Below, piece by piece: positions 11,893 through 13,628 of a stretch of DNA of 13,628 nucleotides. Position numbers and translations under genes: made by a program. The stretch is taken from positions 1 through 13,628 of the forward strand of contig CAZVPZ010000023.1 of assembly GCA_964629245.1 (NCBI GenBank), read 5' to 3'. Source of the stretch: CAZVPZ01 sp964629245. GTDB lineage: Archaea > Nanohalarchaeota > Nanosalinia > Nanosalinales > Nanosalinaceae. The notes under the pieces were generated by a model, which was not told the DNA's origin, made no database searches, and saw only the letters and a program-made list of their open reading frames with translations. Numbering within the stretch: position 1 is the first letter of the stretch; each line of letters starts with the position of its first letter.

Positions 11893-12909
11893 ATGGCGAA
11901 CGGAGCAGTTGCCGTAAGTGAGGACCTTCACGGGTCGATGTCGCCAGGCATGTCGGGCTCGTTCTCGGCGGCAAAGATTGTACTAACAGTGGTGCTGCTG
12001 GTGATACTGGCGGGCATCGGATCGGTGGTTGGCGGAAGTCTTGGCATGTTCGTCGGCGCGGGACTCGCGGTGCTTTTCTACTTTTCCATCGTCATCAATC
12101 AGGAATACGAGCGTGCCTTGGTGTTCCGACTGGGAAGCTACTCTCGCGTCCTTGGACCGGGGTTCAACATCGTAATCCCATTCCTCGAGTGGACGCAGAA
12201 GGTGGACTACCGGGTCAAGACCGTGAACGTCAACCCACAGAAAGTACTGACGAAGGACAACGTGACCGTTACCGTGGACGCGATCGTGTTCTACAAGGTC
12301 AGGCGGGACTCTGAGGAGATAAAGAAAGCCATCCTTGAGGTAGAGGATTTCAACCAGGTGACGGTTAACTACGGCCAGACAATGCTCCGTGCGATAATCG
12401 GGAGAAAGGAATTAGATGATATACTCCAGAACAGGGACGAGATAGCCGAGGAGCTTAGGCAGGACCTGGATAAGGCGACCAACGACTTCGGCATCCACAT
12501 CCGCGACGTTGAGATACAGGACGTTTCCATCCCTGACTCCATGGAGAGGGCGATGGCGGCTGAGGCAGAGGCGGAGCGTTCCCGGAGGGCGAAGTTAAAA
12601 GAGGCAGAGGGAGAGCTACAGGCCGCAGTAGAGATGCGTGCGGCGTCCGACATACTCGGGAAAGGAGGATACCAGCTGAGGACGCTGGAGACCCTGGACC
12701 GGGTAGCGCAGGAGAACTCGACCATACTCACGATTCCCGCCGAGCTGATGCCAGAGCAGAGCGATGTTGACGAAGGTCCTTCACCGGTGCAGAATATCGT
12801 GGACAGCGTACTCGAGAACGTCGATCTCAAGGAGCTGACAGGAGGTCTCAGGTCAAGCATGCTGGATGACACGGGTTCGTCGACTGGTGGCGAGGATGAT
12901 TCCAAGTAG
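11893..12909 (+). CDS. SPFH/stomatin-family membrane protein
   Basis: Product of 338 residues. Two adjacent hydrophobic spans at about 27-48 and 51-68 form a membrane hairpin or two-span anchor. The SPFH (band 7) domain follows, with hallmarks QEYERALVFRLGSY (70-83), GPGFNIVIPFLE (88-99), DYRVKT (105-110), TKDNVTVTVDAIVFYKV (120-136) and VEIQDVSIPDSMERAM (206-221). An Ala/Glu-rich coiled-coil helix (about 218-252) and an acidic tail complete it. Such proteins form large oligomeric rings or cages on membranes; several archaeal and bacterial members associate with NfeD-type or FtsH proteases. No NfeD gene lies here; the next gene is the proteasome beta subunit, transcribed the same way. Family assignment is firm. 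Its clients are unknown. Confidence 0.92.
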   Translation: MANGAVAVSEDLHGSMSPGMSGSFSAAKIVLTVVLLVILAGIGSVVGGSLGMFVGAGLAVLFYFSIVINQEYERALVFRLGSYSRVLGPGFNIVIPFLEWTQKVDYRVKTVNVNPQKVLTKDNVTVTVDAIVFYKVRRDSEEIKKAILEVEDFNQVTVNYGQTMLRAIIGRKELDDILQNRDEIAEELRQDLDKATNDFGIHIRDVEIQDVSIPDSMERAMAAEAEAERSRRAKLKEAEGELQAAVEMRAASDILGKGGYQLRTLETLDRVAQENSTILTIPAELMPEQSDVDEGPSPVQNIVDSVLENVDLKELTGGLRSSMLDDTGSSTGGEDDSK

Positions 12910-12935
12910 GTATTTAAATCTAAACCTCTAAAGTG

Positions 12936-12943
12936 CTTATAAC
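12936..12943 (+). promoter_or_regulatory. Likely TATA box of psmB
   Basis: CTTATAAC, with TATTTAAATC (12911-12920) as a second candidate further upstream. The nearer box would start RNA at about 12966, giving a leader of about 20 bases that contains GTGAT (12975-12979), a partial Shine-Dalgarno, six bases before the ATG. Unlike most genes here, psmB therefore seems to have a short leader. Confidence 0.4.
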
Positions 12944-12985
12944 AGGTTTTTCATCCGAGTTTCTGTTAACCGACGTGATACTGTT

Positions 12986-13628
12986 ATGCAGAACACGAGA
13001 ACTGAAAAGAAGGACATGGACGAACTCGAAACAGGGACAACAACAGTAGGTCTGACGACTGACAGAGGAGTTATACTTGCCGCGGATAGACGTGCCTCTA
13101 TGGGCCGGCTGACCGCTTCAAAGTACGCGAAGAAGGTTTACAAGCTGGATGAAACTATCGGCCTGACAATCGCTGGAAGCGTCGGGGATGCGCAGAAGAT
13201 AGTCCGAATAATGAGGGGGCAGCTGAACCTCCACAAGCTGGAGACCAAGGAGCTCAGCGTCAAGGGCGCTGGCACACTGCTCGCGAACATCCTCCACGGC
13301 CACAAGATGATACCTTTCTTCAATCAGTTCGTCCTGGGAGGTATCAACGGTGAAGGGGGAGTCCTTTACGACCTGGATCCCGCGGGCGGACTCATGAAGC
13401 ATGAGAAGTTCACCGCGACCGGCTCGGGCTCCCAGATGGCCTACGGACTCCTTGAGGACAGCTATGAGGATGGAATGGACCACGAGGAGGGAAAGCAGCT
13501 GGTCACTCGTGCGATAGAGTCCGCGATAGAGCGCGATACGGCATCTGGTAACGGTATAACGGTCGCGGAGATCACCGCTGACGAGGGATTCCAGATGCTG
13601 GAAGAGATGGAAGTTGAGTCCCACCTCA
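12986..13628 (+). CDS. psmB: 20S proteasome beta subunit (3' end outside the window)
   Basis: Partial gene: 214 codons are readable and no stop is reached. Catalytic subunit of the archaeal 20S proteasome, which degrades unfolded proteins inside a four-ring barrel. Residues 1-17 are a propeptide ending in LETG, cut to free Thr18 as the N-terminal nucleophile (TTTVGL follows). Counting from that Thr, Asp17 (AADRR) and Lys33 (KYAKKV) are at the family's positions. GSGSQMAYG and RDTASGNG supply the other active-site Ser and Asp residues. The visible part is close to the family's full length, so only a few residues are missing. The alpha subunit is not in the window. All active-site residues are present, so the subunit should be active. 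Confidence 0.95.
   Translation, partial: MQNTRTEKKDMDELETGTTTVGLTTDRGVILAADRRASMGRLTASKYAKKVYKLDETIGLTIAGSVGDAQKIVRIMRGQLNLHKLETKELSVKGAGTLLANILHGHKMIPFFNQFVLGGINGEGGVLYDLDPAGGLMKHEKFTATGSGSQMAYGLLEDSYEDGMDHEEGKQLVTRAIESAIERDTASGNGITVAEITADEGFQMLEEMEVESHL

Noticed and set aside
1..13628. Mobile elements, tRNA or rRNA genes
   Set aside because: I saw no transposase or integrase, no terminal repeats with target duplications, and no cloverleaf or rRNA-like sequence in the short gaps between genes.

Overview
The window reads as one piece of an archaeal chromosome. It carries a HerA-type ATPase, an Mre11-Rad50 pair, an archaeal/eukaryotic-type prolyl-tRNA synthetase with a four-cysteine C-terminal zinc site, an SPFH/stomatin membrane protein and a 20S proteasome beta subunit. 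Promoters look archaeal: TATA-like boxes sit about 26-27 bases before several start codons with no room for a leader, which suggests leaderless transcripts. The proteins are rich in Asp and Glu. Codon use combines moderately high GC with many ATA (Ile) and AGG (Arg) codons. Together with the short Rad50 and the style of the surface proteins, this suggests a small-genome, possibly salt-loving archaeon, perhaps a nanohaloarchaeon or other DPANN member. That placement is inference.

Layout. Bases 1-131 hold a 14-bp perfect palindrome and a promoter. Bases 132-4641 (+) encode two very acidic secreted proteins in tandem, one base apart. Both carry Asp-rich, calcium-binding-like DxDxDG stretches, and they share a Cys-containing module present once in the first protein and twice in the second. 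The first has 16 cysteines within 94 residues; the second has a C-terminal membrane anchor. Bases 4666-6138 (+) encode HerA, which ends 3 bases from the end of the convergent mre11-rad50 pair (9557 to 6142, minus strand), whose stop and start overlap as ATGA. No NurA nuclease is present. Upstream on the minus strand (10157-9594) is an unusual fusion: a C2H2 zinc finger, one membrane span and a thioredoxin-like domain with a CxxC.

The divergent gene is proS (10331-11794, +). Its leader is the most interesting stretch. An 18-codon upstream ORF starts where the best TATA-like box predicts the 5' end of the RNA, and its stop overlaps the proS GTG start as TAGTG. The perfect Shine-Dalgarno sequence of proS lies in the loop and 3' arm of a 9-bp hairpin whose stem ends two bases before the GTG. 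A second hairpin upstream can compete for the same A/U-rich arms. This looks like a translation-coupled control element. The SPFH protein (11893-12909, +) and the proteasome beta subunit (12986 to the window end, +, 3' end cut off) follow.

How the genes work together. Mre11-Rad50 and HerA normally act together in resecting double-strand breaks. The membrane thiol-disulfide-like protein could in principle serve Cys-rich surface proteins such as the first gene. The SPFH protein and the proteasome concern membrane and protein quality control. Only the Mre11-Rad50 link is firmly supported by gene structure; the others are inference from family knowledge and proximity.
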